NCBI GenBank assembly: GCA_023412915.1
Contig: JAEZRE010000006.1
Span: forward strand, 186,001-250,000
Source: Bacillota bacterium
Lineage (GTDB): Bacteria; Bacillota; Clostridia; Acetivibrionales; DTU013
Reading direction: 5' to 3'
Length of the DNA: 64,000 bases
This document shows, one piece after another, positions 50,661 through 59,519 of the stretch. Every line of letters starts with the position of its first letter. Position 1 is the stretch's first letter. The translations under genes were made by a program, and so were the position numbers. The notes beneath the pieces are model-generated. The model was not told the origin of the DNA and made no database searches. It saw only the letters and a program-made list of their open reading frames with translations.

Positions 50661-51431
50661 ATGATCATGGTTGGGACGGCAGGATATTCATATGCGGACT
50701 GGGTTGGCCCCTTTTATCCGGAGGGTACGAAACCGGTTGGTATGCTCGAATATTACGCGCAGAATTTCAATTTCGTGGAAGTCAACTCCACCTATTATCA
50801 TATGCCCGGCTTGAAGCTGTTTGAAGGGATGGACAGAAAGACCCCTCCGGGTTTCAAGTTCGCGGTGAAGCTGTTTGGCGGCTTCACTCATGAAAGAACC
50901 TCGGGCAGGATCGAGGCAGAGCAGTTCAAATATTCGCTCCAGCCCATCATGCAGAACGGCAAGCTGTCTTGCCTCCTCGCGCAGTTCCCCTATTCCTTCC
51001 ATCGCAACAGCGAGAACCTGGATTACCTGAAGGGTCTCAGGCAGCAATTCGAGGAATATGAGCTTTGCGTTGAATTCAGGAACAATGAATGGATCGGCAA
51101 AGAGGTTTTCGATGTATTAAAAAAGGAAGATATGGGATTCGTATGCGTGGACGAGCCCGGCGTCAGAGGACTGATCGGGAACGTTACGGCCGTAACGTCC
51201 AATATAGCCTATCTAAGGCTCCATGGGAGAAATGCGGCAAAATGGTATGGGAGCGAGGGCTCTGACCGGTACGATTACCTTTACAGCAACAGTGAGCTTC
51301 TGGACTGGGTGAACAGGCTGCGTGACATGGAGGATGATTCCGGTGTTACGCTGGTATCCTTCAATAACCATCCCAAGGGTAAAGCCATAGAGAATGCCAA
51401 GGCGCTTATGGGTTACCTTGGACAGGCGTGA
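50661..51431 (+). CDS. DUF72 (YecE-like) protein
   Basis: 256 residues from ATG 50661, with AGGAGG ten bases upstream. A TIM-barrel-like protein with DUF72 landmarks: MVGTAGYSYADWVGPFYP, FNFVEVNSTYYHMPG, KFAVKLFGGFTHER, LCVEFRNNEWI, CVDEPGV and LRLHGRNAAKWYGSEG, and VTLVSFNNHPKGKAIENA near the end. The family is widespread and of unknown function. The GNAT gene begins 10 bases after its stop and is probably co-transcribed. Confidence 0.92.
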   Translation: MIMVGTAGYSYADWVGPFYPEGTKPVGMLEYYAQNFNFVEVNSTYYHMPGLKLFEGMDRKTPPGFKFAVKLFGGFTHERTSGRIEAEQFKYSLQPIMQNGKLSCLLAQFPYSFHRNSENLDYLKGLRQQFEEYELCVEFRNNEWIGKEVFDVLKKEDMGFVCVDEPGVRGLIGNVTAVTSNIAYLRLHGRNAAKWYGSEGSDRYDYLYSNSELLDWVNRLRDMEDDSGVTLVSFNNHPKGKAIENAKALMGYLGQA

Positions 51432-51441
51432 GGTGCGTCAT

Positions 51442-51987
51442 TTGATCGAAATAGAGGTCGCGGACAACCTAATAAGTATAAGGCCCCTGAGCGTCATCCG
51501 TAATGATGAGATAAACGCTTTATACAGCAACAGCGTTGAAATGCGCTATGCTACCGGCGCCGACTTCCACGTTGCAGCCGGGGATAAGGCGGGAGCCGTC
51601 AATCAGCAGGCTGCAGTCGTGCTGCCCGCCGTGAAGGATAACGAATTCATATCTGGAATATACTTGTCAGGCGCCGCTGCCGGACGGAACAAATTAGCGG
51701 GTATCATATCCGGCACGATTTTGGGAAGGACACTGTGGATAAGACAATTGGCCGTGCACCCCGGTTGCAGGAAACGCGGCCTGGGAACCAGATCGGCCGA
51801 GCTTGTCCTTAAATATGCCAGGGAAAGATACCAGGCCGAGGTGGCATACCTCTCCGTAGTCGAAGACAATGCTGCGGGTCTGGGATTCTGGAGTAAACTC
51901 GGATTTACCCGGATCAAAAGGATAAGTAAGGTTTTATCCGGCGATGAGAAGCCATATTGGATAGTAATCATGCAAAAGATGCTGTAA
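51442..51987 (+). CDS. GNAT-family N-acetyltransferase
   Basis: 181 residues from TTG 51442, with GAGGTG seven bases upstream; an ATG at 51394 in this frame lies inside the DUF72 gene and has no site. The second half is the GNAT core: LWIRQLAVHPGCRKRGLGTR binds acetyl-CoA (Q/RxxGxG/A variant), followed by YLSVVEDNAAGLGFWSKLGF. The first ~70 residues are poorly conserved. Acetyl acceptor unknown. Confidence 0.85.
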   Translation: MIEIEVADNLISIRPLSVIRNDEINALYSNSVEMRYATGADFHVAAGDKAGAVNQQAAVVLPAVKDNEFISGIYLSGAAAGRNKLAGIISGTILGRTLWIRQLAVHPGCRKRGLGTRSAELVLKYARERYQAEVAYLSVVEDNAAGLGFWSKLGFTRIKRISKVLSGDEKPYWIVIMQKML

Positions 51988-52055
51988 GCAGGCGATAATG
52001 GCATTATTTAACATATGGGTTTACATAATCTGCTAAAAATAATTCTGGCAATTAT

Positions 52056-52085
52056 TTGACAATTATTTTTCAAATAGGTTATAAT
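52056..52085 (+). promoter_or_regulatory. Sigma-A promoter of the riboswitch/NlpC unit
   Basis: TTGACA (52056-52061), 18-bp spacer, TATAAT (52080-52085), directly upstream of the riboswitch. Confidence 0.85.
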
Positions 52086-52094
52086 GTTACTGCA

Positions 52095-52240
52095 ACGGTT
52101 CAAATTGCCGCAAATAAGCTGAATCTCCTTGTAAAAGGAGTACGGAGGAACCAAGAAAGGGGTTAATCCGCTCACGTTTTCAACGTGAACGGTAGGGTAG
52201 TCCTATTATCCGCACCCGCCAGCTAACTTCGGAAGCATAT
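52095..52240 (+). ncRNA. Cyclic di-AMP (ydaO/yuaA) riboswitch
   Basis: Landmarks of the ydaO class appear in order: GCTGAATCTCC, ACGGAGGAACCAAGAAAGGGGTTAAT split over a hairpin (the GGGGTTAATCC segment), a variable stem (CACGTT/AACGTG), GGTAGGG, and the 3' signature CCGCCAGCTAACTTCGGAAGC. This RNA binds two c-di-AMP molecules and usually switches off expression. It lies between a clear promoter and a wall-hydrolase gene, the classic target of this class. Confidence 0.92.
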
Positions 52241-52253
52241 ATAGGAGGGCGAA

Positions 52254-53177
52254 ATGCCGGTATTCAAGAAGCTGATAATCTCATTATCAGCCACGCTGCT
52301 GGTTGGCATGCTTATGTCGGGCGCAGCGCTGGCTGAAACTACAAAAACGGGCGTTGTAACTGAGGATAGTGTAAACTTCCGGTCAAGCCCGGATACTTCA
52401 GCAAAAATTCTTGACCAATTGAACAAGGGAGTCAAGGTTTCGATCCTCGGAAGCGAGGGCGATTGGTTCAAAGTGAGCTACAATGACGCTTCGGGCTGGA
52501 TAAATGACCAGTTTCTCACTGTGCGCGACGAGAAGACGGCAGTCGGAGTCGTCACCGAAAGCAATGTAAATGTGAGAAGCAAACCGAATACCTCGTCTGA
52601 AATAATGACCAAGCTGGATAAAGGAACAAAAGTTGATATTTACGAACACTCAGGCGACTGGTACCGTATTTCGATAGGCGAGGAAAGATACGGCTGGATA
52701 AACGGCGATTTCGTTAAATTGGACGACGAAAAGACGTCGAGAGGCATAGTCGAAGACACTGCTGCAGCAGTTGGCGCAGCAGTCGACGAAAGCCTGGACA
52801 TCAGGCAGCAGATAGTTTCATATGCCAAGAAACTGATGGGTGTCAGGTATGTATCGGGCGGATACTCCACGAAAGGCTTCGACTGCTCCGGTTTCGTAGG
52901 TTATGTGCTTGACAGGTTCGGTATTTCCCACGAAAGGACCGCGGCGGACCTCAGCCGGAGCGGCGCTTCAGTAAATCGCGACGAGCTGCTGCCGGGCGAC
53001 CTGGTATTCTTCGATACGAACGGTGGACATAACAGCATCAACCATGTAGGCATTTATATCGGCAACAACAAATTCATCCACGCGTCGTCGTACCTCAACA
53101 GGGAAGTTACGATCAGCAGCCTCGGCGACAGCTACTACAACAAGCGCTATATGAAGGCAAAGGATTACCTGTCGTAA
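52254..53177 (+). CDS. Secreted NlpC/P60 peptidoglycan endopeptidase with two SH3b domains
   Basis: 307 residues. Signal peptide (LIISLSATLLVGMLMSGAAL, cleavage near ALAET), SH3b 1 (~30-92; SVNFRSSPDTSAKILDQLNK), SH3b 2 (~98-160; NVNVRSKPNTSSEIMTKLDK), a short linker, and the NlpC/P60 domain (~185-307) with Cys ~211 (GFDCSGFVGYVLDRF), His ~264 (NHVGIYIG) and the third polar residue near FIHASS. It cuts peptide stems between D-Glu and the diamino acid. AGGAGGG precedes ATG 52254. The c-di-AMP riboswitch upstream ties it to osmotic and wall homeostasis. Confidence 0.95.
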   Translation: MPVFKKLIISLSATLLVGMLMSGAALAETTKTGVVTEDSVNFRSSPDTSAKILDQLNKGVKVSILGSEGDWFKVSYNDASGWINDQFLTVRDEKTAVGVVTESNVNVRSKPNTSSEIMTKLDKGTKVDIYEHSGDWYRISIGEERYGWINGDFVKLDDEKTSRGIVEDTAAAVGAAVDESLDIRQQIVSYAKKLMGVRYVSGGYSTKGFDCSGFVGYVLDRFGISHERTAADLSRSGASVNRDELLPGDLVFFDTNGGHNSINHVGIYIGNNKFIHASSYLNREVTISSLGDSYYNKRYMKAKDYLS

Positions 53178-53198
53178 GCGAAACAATAGCGAAACAAA

Positions 53199-53218
53199 GG
53201 GACGGTTCTTTTGTTTCG
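53199..53218 (+). repeat. Dispersed repeat GGGACGGTTCTTTTGTTTCG, copy 1
   Basis: Intergenic copy just after the NlpC gene, preceded by GCGAAACAATAGCGAAAC. Further copies occur at 60913, 60943, 63009 and, inverted, 63043. Confidence 0.8.
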
Positions 53219-53501
53219 TTCGGATCAAACAGAGTGTTGTCCATCAATGGTTGGGATTCAATAAAATACTGCTTAAGTTATTTACCAGCGGGTGCAATAA
53301 GCTCGCTGGTTTTGTTTTTGGAGAAAGTGAGTTTAGGTAAGGCAAGGTAATCAGTTTTCCGCAGCGCATTTCGCATCAAACAGGCCGTAGGCGGCTGTAG
53401 GCAGCACGGCTCGCTGCAATACCTAGAGAATTAGATGCTTCGATTTATCTATTGGTAGATACATCACGTTTGCTATTGTCGATCATTCGCCGTCCATGCT
53501 T

Positions 53502-53570
53502 CATGCTGCAGTGCCTGCGGCCTACATGCTGCAGTGTCTGCGGCCTACATGCTGCAGTGCCTGCGGCCTA
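53502..53570. repeat. Three tandem 23-bp repeats
   Basis: CATGCTGCAGTGCCTGCGGCCTA occurs three times in a row (53502, 53525, 53548; one base change in the middle copy) and is followed by CATGCCGCGG. GC-rich, in an otherwise AT-rich gap. No spacers, so not CRISPR. Confidence 0.9.
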
Positions 53571-54066
53571 CATGCCGCGGGATTTGGTTCCTGAGTAGAA
53601 GAATTATTTTTTATATAGATTGTTCATTTTTTGAATTAATGTGCAATGATCGCACTAAAATTCTGAACTATCACATTACTTAACTATTTTTTATCGCTGT
53701 AAAGATACACTGTCCCAGGATTATGTAGACTAATATTATGCAAAAACTAAATTTTTGCACAATTTATTAGTAGAAATAGAATTATTACCGCAACTATGGG
53801 TTGTGATGATGTTATCGGCAAAGTGGCGCTTTGGTGATAAAGCTACTGCCGTATAGGATTTTAAAGAATAGGAGAGTAAAAGATGCCACTACTTAAAAAT
53901 AAACATTACAGACTTTATCAACCCTCAATGCCAGCCTGATGTAGGTGTTGCCTTACGGAGGAGTCTAAGCATTATTTAGGATACCAGGAAAAATGCAAAT
54001 TTCTTAAATGTAAAATATTTACAATTAGGATTGTTTTTTATATAATAGAACAAAAAAGGCATTAAA
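53571..54066. other. AT-rich gap before comEC, with one possible tiny frame
   Basis: About 500 bases without a recognisable gene. One short frame, 53883-53939, encodes MPLLKNKHYRLYQPSMPA after TAGGAGAG and could be translated. The following stretch (GGTGTTGCCTTACGGAGGAGTC) contains another ribosome-site-like sequence with no frame. No promoter or known RNA family was identified. Confidence 0.4.
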
Positions 54067-56565
54067 ATGAGTATTATTTACAAGCGCCCCATCGTTTCCT
54101 TTTGCATAATGCTGATAACCGGCATCCTAACGGCGTTTTTGTCGGATTCGCTGTTGCTTGTCCTAAGCCTGTTTGTTTTGCTGCTCGTGCTGCTGGTCAC
54201 CTTCCGGAAAGCATTGGAGAAAGGCGTCTTTGTGCCTGCGGCAATGCTTGCTTTCTTTCTCCTGGGGGCACTGGAGTTTCTCGTGACGGATCGTATTCAA
54301 CTCAATGCTTTTGCCGGTTTCAACGGCAGCGATGTGACTGTCAGGGGTTTTATAACATCGGAACCGGAATTGAAGAACGGGAAAGTGACCTATACGGTCA
54401 AAGTTGCCGGCATTAAGAAAGGTTATGACGGATGCTTCGAAAAAGCCGGCGGAAAAATACTGCTGTCGACATTGCCTGATAATGAAGCGGGTTTCTTCGA
54501 TTTCGGACGCGAGATCAGCTTCGAAGGTGTGCTGACACAGCCGAAGGGCGTCAGAAACCCGGGAGGCTTCGATTATAGAAGATACCTTGCGCAGAAAGGC
54601 GTCGGGGCGTCAGTTTTCGCCTATCCCTATACCATTGAAGCAGGGAAGGGGAGAAAGGGCAATTTTCTAGTGCAGACAGGACTTTTAATACGAAACCGTA
54701 TCGTAGACGTCATTCAACGAAGCTTGCCGCGCCAGCAGGCAGGTCTCCTGAACGGTATGCTCATCGGATACAGGGAGGGCCTTTCAGAAGAAGTGCAGGC
54801 GGCTTTCAGCAACGCCGGGCTTACCCATATAATGGCGGTTTCCGGAGCAAATGTGGCCTTTCTCATTCTTCCGCTTTCCTTTCTGCTCAAGCTGCTGCAT
54901 ATGAAAAAGAGCGTCGCAAACATAATGATAATAGCTTTCCTGGCTATGTTCGTATATATTACGGGGTTTGAGCCCTCTGTGCTCCGGGCGGTCCTTATGG
55001 CGGACGTGCTGCTCATGGCGGCGGTACTTTACCGCGAACCCGACGTATATGCCGCGTTGGCAGTCTCCTGCATCATACTGCTTGCCGTTAGTCCCGGCAT
55101 GCTTTTCAATATAGGTTTTCAACTGTCGTACGGCGCAACGCTCGGAATAGTCATGCTTTATAAAAATATCAGCAAGCTGCCTGTTTGCAGGTTTGTCCCG
55201 AAAAAGGTCGCTGAAGTCCTGTCCGCCACAGTGGCGGCGCAGCTTGGAGTCCTTCCGCTGACGCTGATCCATTTCAACAAGCTCTCGCTTATTTCAATAA
55301 TCCCCAATATACTTGCCGCCCCTCTGCTCGAACTGATAACGATACTCGGCACGTTGATGGCGGTACTGGGACAGTTAAGCATTGCCCTCTCGCAGCTCAT
55401 AGGCTATCTGAACAACGTTTTTTTGAGCGCCCTGTTATATATTACAAAGTGGTCGTCAAGCGTTCCGTTTGCGTCCGTAAGGACCGTCACACCGCCGTTT
55501 TTCCTTGCGGTTCTATATTATGCATGCGTCTGGTTCCTGCTATGGTATAGGCCTTTAAAGGGTATACGGGTGAGGTTTCCTCCTGTAGCCGCAGCAGTAG
55601 CTGCCTCTGCGGTCGTGTTTACGGCCTTCAGCTTTGTACCGGGCAGCCTTGAGGTGGTGTTCCTTGACGTAGGAGAAGGGGATTCGGCTTTTATAAGGAC
55701 TTACACGGGGAAGACCGTTTTGATCGACGGAGGAGGCAGCACCAACCCGACTGTGGCTTCAAGGGTGGGAGAACTGACCGTTGTACCGTTTCTGCTCGAT
55801 AGCAGCGTCATGAGCCTGGATGCGGTCATTGCGACACATCCTCACGCCGATCATACGCAAGGCCTGAAAGTTGTCCTGGAGCTGATGAAGGTGGAAAGAC
55901 TCATAATTCCGTCGCTTTCGGATGACAGCGAGTTCTCGGGGCTACTCGGGGTATCGGAGGAAAGGGGTATAACTGTGGCAAGATGCTCGAAGGGAGATGT
56001 CATCCATCTCGACAAAAAGACAACGCTGCGGGTTTTAAGCCCGAAACGCAATTTCAAGGTCGATGCAGACGCTTTTAATAATACATCACTCGTGTTAAAA
56101 TTGTGTTATGGGGATACCTCTGTTTTGTTTACGGGGGACGCCGAGACGGAAGTGGAGGAAGAATTGGTCGGCGAGGCGGGCTTAATTGCGGATAGTGGAA
56201 AAGCGGAAGTCGGCGTCAGAACGGTGCCCGGCGGCAAAACGGAAGAAGGCGGCAAAACGGGAGATGGCGTCAGAAAGGCAGCCGGGTCGGCCAGTGATGC
56301 GAACCTTGCTGCAGATGTCATAAAAATAGCTCATCATGGTTCTACGTCCTCGACAAATCCCGATTTTCTGGATTTGGTGGATCCCAAGGCAGCCGTTATA
56401 AGCGTCGGCAAAAACAATTTCGGGCATCCGTCCGGACAGACGCTCGAGCTGTTGGAAGATAGGGGCGTGGAGTGTTTCAGGACGGACGAATGCGGTGCGA
56501 TATTATTGAAAAGTGACGGGAAGACAATTAAAATAAACAGGACGGTAGAAGAGAAAGCGGGTTGA
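54067..56565 (+). CDS. comEC: ComEC/Rec2 DNA-uptake channel protein
   Basis: 832 residues. N-terminal helices and a DUF4131/OB-like region (~1-200; RGFITSEPELKNGKVTYTVK, FDFGREISFEGVLTQPKGVR), the Competence channel domain (~215-500; GLLNGMLIGYREGLSEEVQA, MAVSGANVAFLIL, NIGFQLSYGATLGIVML), then a metallo-beta-lactamase domain (~525-820) with VVFLDVGEGDSAFI, the metal motif THPHADHTQG (His ~591) and FTGDAE and KIAHHGSTSS. It passes single-stranded DNA into the cell. A ~45-residue Gly/Lys/Glu-rich insert with repeats of GGKTEEGGKTGDG lies between FTGDAE and KIAHHG. It is co-directional with holA, as in many Firmicutes. Confidence 0.94.
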   Translation: MSIIYKRPIVSFCIMLITGILTAFLSDSLLLVLSLFVLLLVLLVTFRKALEKGVFVPAAMLAFFLLGALEFLVTDRIQLNAFAGFNGSDVTVRGFITSEPELKNGKVTYTVKVAGIKKGYDGCFEKAGGKILLSTLPDNEAGFFDFGREISFEGVLTQPKGVRNPGGFDYRRYLAQKGVGASVFAYPYTIEAGKGRKGNFLVQTGLLIRNRIVDVIQRSLPRQQAGLLNGMLIGYREGLSEEVQAAFSNAGLTHIMAVSGANVAFLILPLSFLLKLLHMKKSVANIMIIAFLAMFVYITGFEPSVLRAVLMADVLLMAAVLYREPDVYAALAVSCIILLAVSPGMLFNIGFQLSYGATLGIVMLYKNISKLPVCRFVPKKVAEVLSATVAAQLGVLPLTLIHFNKLSLISIIPNILAAPLLELITILGTLMAVLGQLSIALSQLIGYLNNVFLSALLYITKWSSSVPFASVRTVTPPFFLAVLYYACVWFLLWYRPLKGIRVRFPPVAAAVAASAVVFTAFSFVPGSLEVVFLDVGEGDSAFIRTYTGKTVLIDGGGSTNPTVASRVGELTVVPFLLDSSVMSLDAVIATHPHADHTQGLKVVLELMKVERLIIPSLSDDSEFSGLLGVSEERGITVARCSKGDVIHLDKKTTLRVLSPKRNFKVDADAFNNTSLVLKLCYGDTSVLFTGDAETEVEEELVGEAGLIADSGKAEVGVRTVPGGKTEEGGKTGDGVRKAAGSASDANLAADVIKIAHHGSTSSTNPDFLDLVDPKAAVISVGKNNFGHPSGQTLELLEDRGVECFRTDECGAILLKSDGKTIKINRTVEEKAG

Positions 56566-56572
56566 AAGCGAT

Positions 56573-57652
56573 TTGGCGGGAAAAGACCAGTATGCCGTAA
56601 ATGAAAAGACGCTATGGAAAGAGATAAAGGGTAAGGATATCGGATGTCTGTATCTGTTTTACGGACAGGAGGAATATCTCAAGAGAAATTATACGGAGCA
56701 GATAGAAAAAGCCATCCTTACGGATGAGTTCAGGCTGCTGAACAAGGTCGTGCTCGAAGGGAAGGTCTCGCCTTCGGCAATCATCGATAATTGCGAGACA
56801 GCGCCAGTTTTCTCGGAACGGAAACTGGTCATCGTGAAGAATTCGGGTCTTTTCAAAGGCGGCAAGAAATCCGAGGTTACGGGTAAAAAGAGCGGCGACA
56901 GCAAAAAATCGGGCGAAGGCAAAAAGGCCGGAAGGTCGGACGAGCTTTCGGATATGCTTGCCGGTATGCCTAAGCACGCCTGTCTGGTCTTTATTGAGCC
57001 GGAGATCGATAAAAGGATAAAGTATGCGGATTTGATCGATCAAAACGGGCTTATTGTTGAATTCAATTATAAAAAGCCCGACGAGCTTGCGGAATGGGTT
57101 GTCAAAAGGGTGAGGGAGCTGGGACATGAGGCGGATCCTTCCGTTGCGGCGATGATAGTAGAATATGGCGAAACGGGAATGGATGATCTGTACAATGAGA
57201 TCAGAAAGCTATGTGCATATGCTGGGGATCGCGTACGATTGACCGCCGCGGATGTTTCCAGGGTATGCACGAAATCTGTTAAAAGCAAGGTGTTCGACCT
57301 GACTGATGCCATAGCGGCAGGACATTGCGCAAAAGCCCTTGCGCTTCTCAACGACATGGAGGCTCTTAAGGAGCCTATGCCTAAGGTAATGTACATGATA
57401 GCCAGACAATTCAGGCAGCTGATGCAGGTAAAAATGCTGGCCAGGGACGGGGCGACACAGGGAGAAATTGCAGCTCACTTCAAAGTGCCACCGTTTATTG
57501 CAGGCAAACTGGTGAGCCAGGCGAAAAGCTTCACTTCGGATAAGCTTGAGAAGGCGATCTCGACGGGGCTAGAACTCGATCTTGCCATCAAGACCGGAAG
57601 GCTTGAGGATAAGGCTGCGGTTGAACTGATGATAACCGGGCTGTCGCGATAG
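56573..57652 (+). CDS. holA: DNA polymerase III delta subunit
   Basis: 359 residues, start TTG 56573 (no strong ribosome site, likely coupled to comEC which ends seven bases before). AAA+-like clamp-loader subunit that opens the sliding clamp. Family segments: LYLFYGQEEYLKRNYTEQIE at the start, SERKLVIVKNSGLF, CLVFIEPEIDKRIKYADLI, LIVEFNYKKPDELAEWVVKR, YGETGMDDLYNEIRKLCAYA and the C-terminal KVFDLTDAIAAGHCAKALAL. A Lys/Gly/Ser-rich insert (KKSEVTGKKSGDSKKSGEGK, ~97-123) interrupts the N-terminal domain. The last codons form the first unit of a 98-bp tandem repeat. Confidence 0.92.
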   Translation: MAGKDQYAVNEKTLWKEIKGKDIGCLYLFYGQEEYLKRNYTEQIEKAILTDEFRLLNKVVLEGKVSPSAIIDNCETAPVFSERKLVIVKNSGLFKGGKKSEVTGKKSGDSKKSGEGKKAGRSDELSDMLAGMPKHACLVFIEPEIDKRIKYADLIDQNGLIVEFNYKKPDELAEWVVKRVRELGHEADPSVAAMIVEYGETGMDDLYNEIRKLCAYAGDRVRLTAADVSRVCTKSVKSKVFDLTDAIAAGHCAKALALLNDMEALKEPMPKVMYMIARQFRQLMQVKMLARDGATQGEIAAHFKVPPFIAGKLVSQAKSFTSDKLEKAISTGLELDLAIKTGRLEDKAAVELMITGLSR

Positions 57653-57865
57653 CGGGCGGCTGCGATAGCGGCTGCCATGTTATTCAGCTGTTGTTATACC
57701 TGACTGCAATGATCCCCCGGACTGCCTTGACAACCGGGCTGTCGCGATACGGGCGGCTGCGATAGCGGCTGCCATGTTATCCAAGCTGTTGTTATACCTG
57801 ACTGCAATGGCCCCCCGGACTGTCTTGATAACCGGGTTGTCGCAAAAACCGGGCTATCGGCCAAC
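57634..57865. repeat. 98-bp tandem repeats starting in the holA stop region
   Basis: AACCGGGCTGTCGCGATA begins at 57634 (inside the last holA codons), 57732 and, changed to AACCGGGTTGTCGC, 57830. The first two units are complete and nearly identical; the third breaks off after ~30 bases. The remaining part of the gap to 57966 shows no gene. Confidence 0.9.
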
Positions 57866-57966
57866 GTAAAAAAGAGAATTAGAATAAATAAAGAAATCGA
57901 ACCGGCACAATTGAACAAGCCGTAACATACTGGCACAATTAAACAAGCACAACAAGCGCATAAAAT

Positions 57967-58017
57967 AAAAAAGCCCGGCCACCTGGAATATTCCATAAGA
58001 TGCACGTGCTTTTTTGT
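57967..58017. terminator. Bidirectional terminator between holA and rpsT
   Basis: AAAAAAGC-CG pairs with CG-GCTTTTTT, with GGAATATTCC inside the loop region. It lies between convergent genes. Confidence 0.65.
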
Positions 58018-58055
58018 TTGTTTTCCGAGTTTATTATATCGATATGTTCCCGGCT

Positions 58056-58319
58056 TTATTTGTTTGCCGTGTTCAGAGCCTTTGCAAGCCTGGATTTTCT
58101 TCTCGCAGCGGTGTTCTTGTGAAGTAAGTTCTTTGCAGCCGCCTTGTCTATGGCCTTTGCAGTGTTACTCAATACGGATGAAGCCGATGCGTCCTTAGCT
58201 GTGATTGTTTCGTCGCATTTCTTTATAGCAGTCTTGAGGGCGGACTTCTTTATCGTATTCTTGATAGTCTTCGTCTTTGTGACGTCAACTCTTTTAATTG
58301 CTGATTTTATATTTGGCAA
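58056..58319 (-). CDS. rpsT: Ribosomal protein S20
   Basis: 87 residues, very Lys/Ala-rich and helical: PNIKSAIKRVDVTKTKTIKN at the start and KNLLHKNTAARRKSRLAKAL at the end are S20 signatures. The start is TTG 58319, eight bases after AGGAGG; a GTG three codons earlier overlaps the ribosome site and would add residues not found in S20. It is a 16S rRNA-binding protein of the small subunit. The next gene, gpr, is divergent; rpsT-gpr is a common Firmicutes arrangement. Confidence 0.95.
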   Translation of the reverse strand: MPNIKSAIKRVDVTKTKTIKNTIKKSALKTAIKKCDETITAKDASASSVLSNTAKAIDKAAAKNLLHKNTAARRKSRLAKALNTANK

Positions 58320-58517
58320 ACCTTTCACCTCCTGCGATCTTATTTATCATTATTAACATCAGATATTCTACCATGAAAATTTTTAAAAAGCAAGGCAAAT
58401 AGCAAGTCAAAATCTTTTTTACTTATTTTTCGGGCTTTTGTGTGGAAAACTAGTAAAAAGAACCGGCTTGGCGATTTTTGGGTAAGCGCCGGAATTTTAG
58501 GAATGAGAGGTTTTATA

Positions 58518-59519
58518 ATGTCCGGATTGAAAAATGTCAGAACAGATTTAACACTTGAAGCTCATGAGCTGTTAAGGGAACAATCCCTTAAGGAGGGCGG
58601 AAGCCAGGCGGATATACCCGGCGTCATGGTCGAGGAAGCAGGAGACGACGAGATAAAGATAACCAGGGTGCGCGTTACTACGCCCGCCGGAGAGAAGAGT
58701 ATCGGCAAACCGATGGGGAATTATATCACGCTTGAGATACCGGGTCTGCGCGACAATGACCAGGAACTTTATGAAAATACGTGTAAAGCTCTTGCAAAGG
58801 AGCTGTCATCGATACTTGAGCTGAACGAAAAAACTATGACGCTCGTGGTCGGCCTCGGCAACTGGAATGTGACTCCAGATGCGCTCGGCCCGAAGGTCGT
58901 TTCAAGTATGATGGTCACCAGGCACCTGCTCGAATATGTTCCCGAACAGGTGGACAAGGGAGTTCGGCCTGTTTGCGCTGTTGCACCGGGAGTTCTGGGC
59001 ATTACGGGGATTGAGACGGGCGAGATTGTAAGAGGTATCATAGACCGCGTAAAACCCAATTATGTCATTGCGATCGACGCATTGGCTTCTCGAAGGATGG
59101 ACCGCGTGAATACGACCATTCAGATCGCCGATACAGGCATCTCACCGGGATCGGGCGTAGGAAACAAGCGGATGGAGCTGTCAAGAGCCACGCTGGGGAT
59201 ACCTGTGATAGCCATAGGAGTGCCAACGGTTGTTGACGCTGCTACAATGGCGAACGATACGATAGACCTGGTGCTCGACAGCATGATAGAACAGGCGCCA
59301 AAGGGTACCGAATTCTATAACATGATGAAAGGCATAGACAGAGACGAAAAATACGGAATGATACAGGAGGTCCTCGAGCCCTATATAGGCAACCTGATCG
59401 TCACGCCTAAGGAGATAGACGAAGTCGTCAGGAAAATTTCCAAGGTCATTGCCAATGGTCTCAATATAGCTCTGCACCAGGGGATTACTCTCGACGACGT
59501 CGACCGTTATGTGAATTAG
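58518..59519 (+). CDS. gpr: Germination protease (spore protease) GPR
   Basis: 333 residues from ATG 58518 (MSGLKNVRTDLTLEAHELLR), AGAGG eight bases upstream; an ATG at 58440 in frame has no site. GPR is stored as a zymogen in spores and degrades small acid-soluble proteins at germination. Visible: the N-terminal propeptide with the conserved RTDLxxEA segment, LVVGLGNWNVTPDALGPKVV, AVAPGVLGITGIETGEI, AIDALASRRMDRVNTTIQIA, DTGISPGSGVGNKR and IGVPTVVDAATMANDT, which includes the catalytic-site Asp residues of this fold. Presence marks an endospore former. Confidence 0.96.
   Translation: MSGLKNVRTDLTLEAHELLREQSLKEGGSQADIPGVMVEEAGDDEIKITRVRVTTPAGEKSIGKPMGNYITLEIPGLRDNDQELYENTCKALAKELSSILELNEKTMTLVVGLGNWNVTPDALGPKVVSSMMVTRHLLEYVPEQVDKGVRPVCAVAPGVLGITGIETGEIVRGIIDRVKPNYVIAIDALASRRMDRVNTTIQIADTGISPGSGVGNKRMELSRATLGIPVIAIGVPTVVDAATMANDTIDLVLDSMIEQAPKGTEFYNMMKGIDRDEKYGMIQEVLEPYIGNLIVTPKEIDEVVRKISKVIANGLNIALHQGITLDDVDRYVN

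Noticed and set aside
53502..53580. 23-bp repeats as a CRISPR array
   Set aside because: The copies are directly adjacent without spacers and no cas genes are present.
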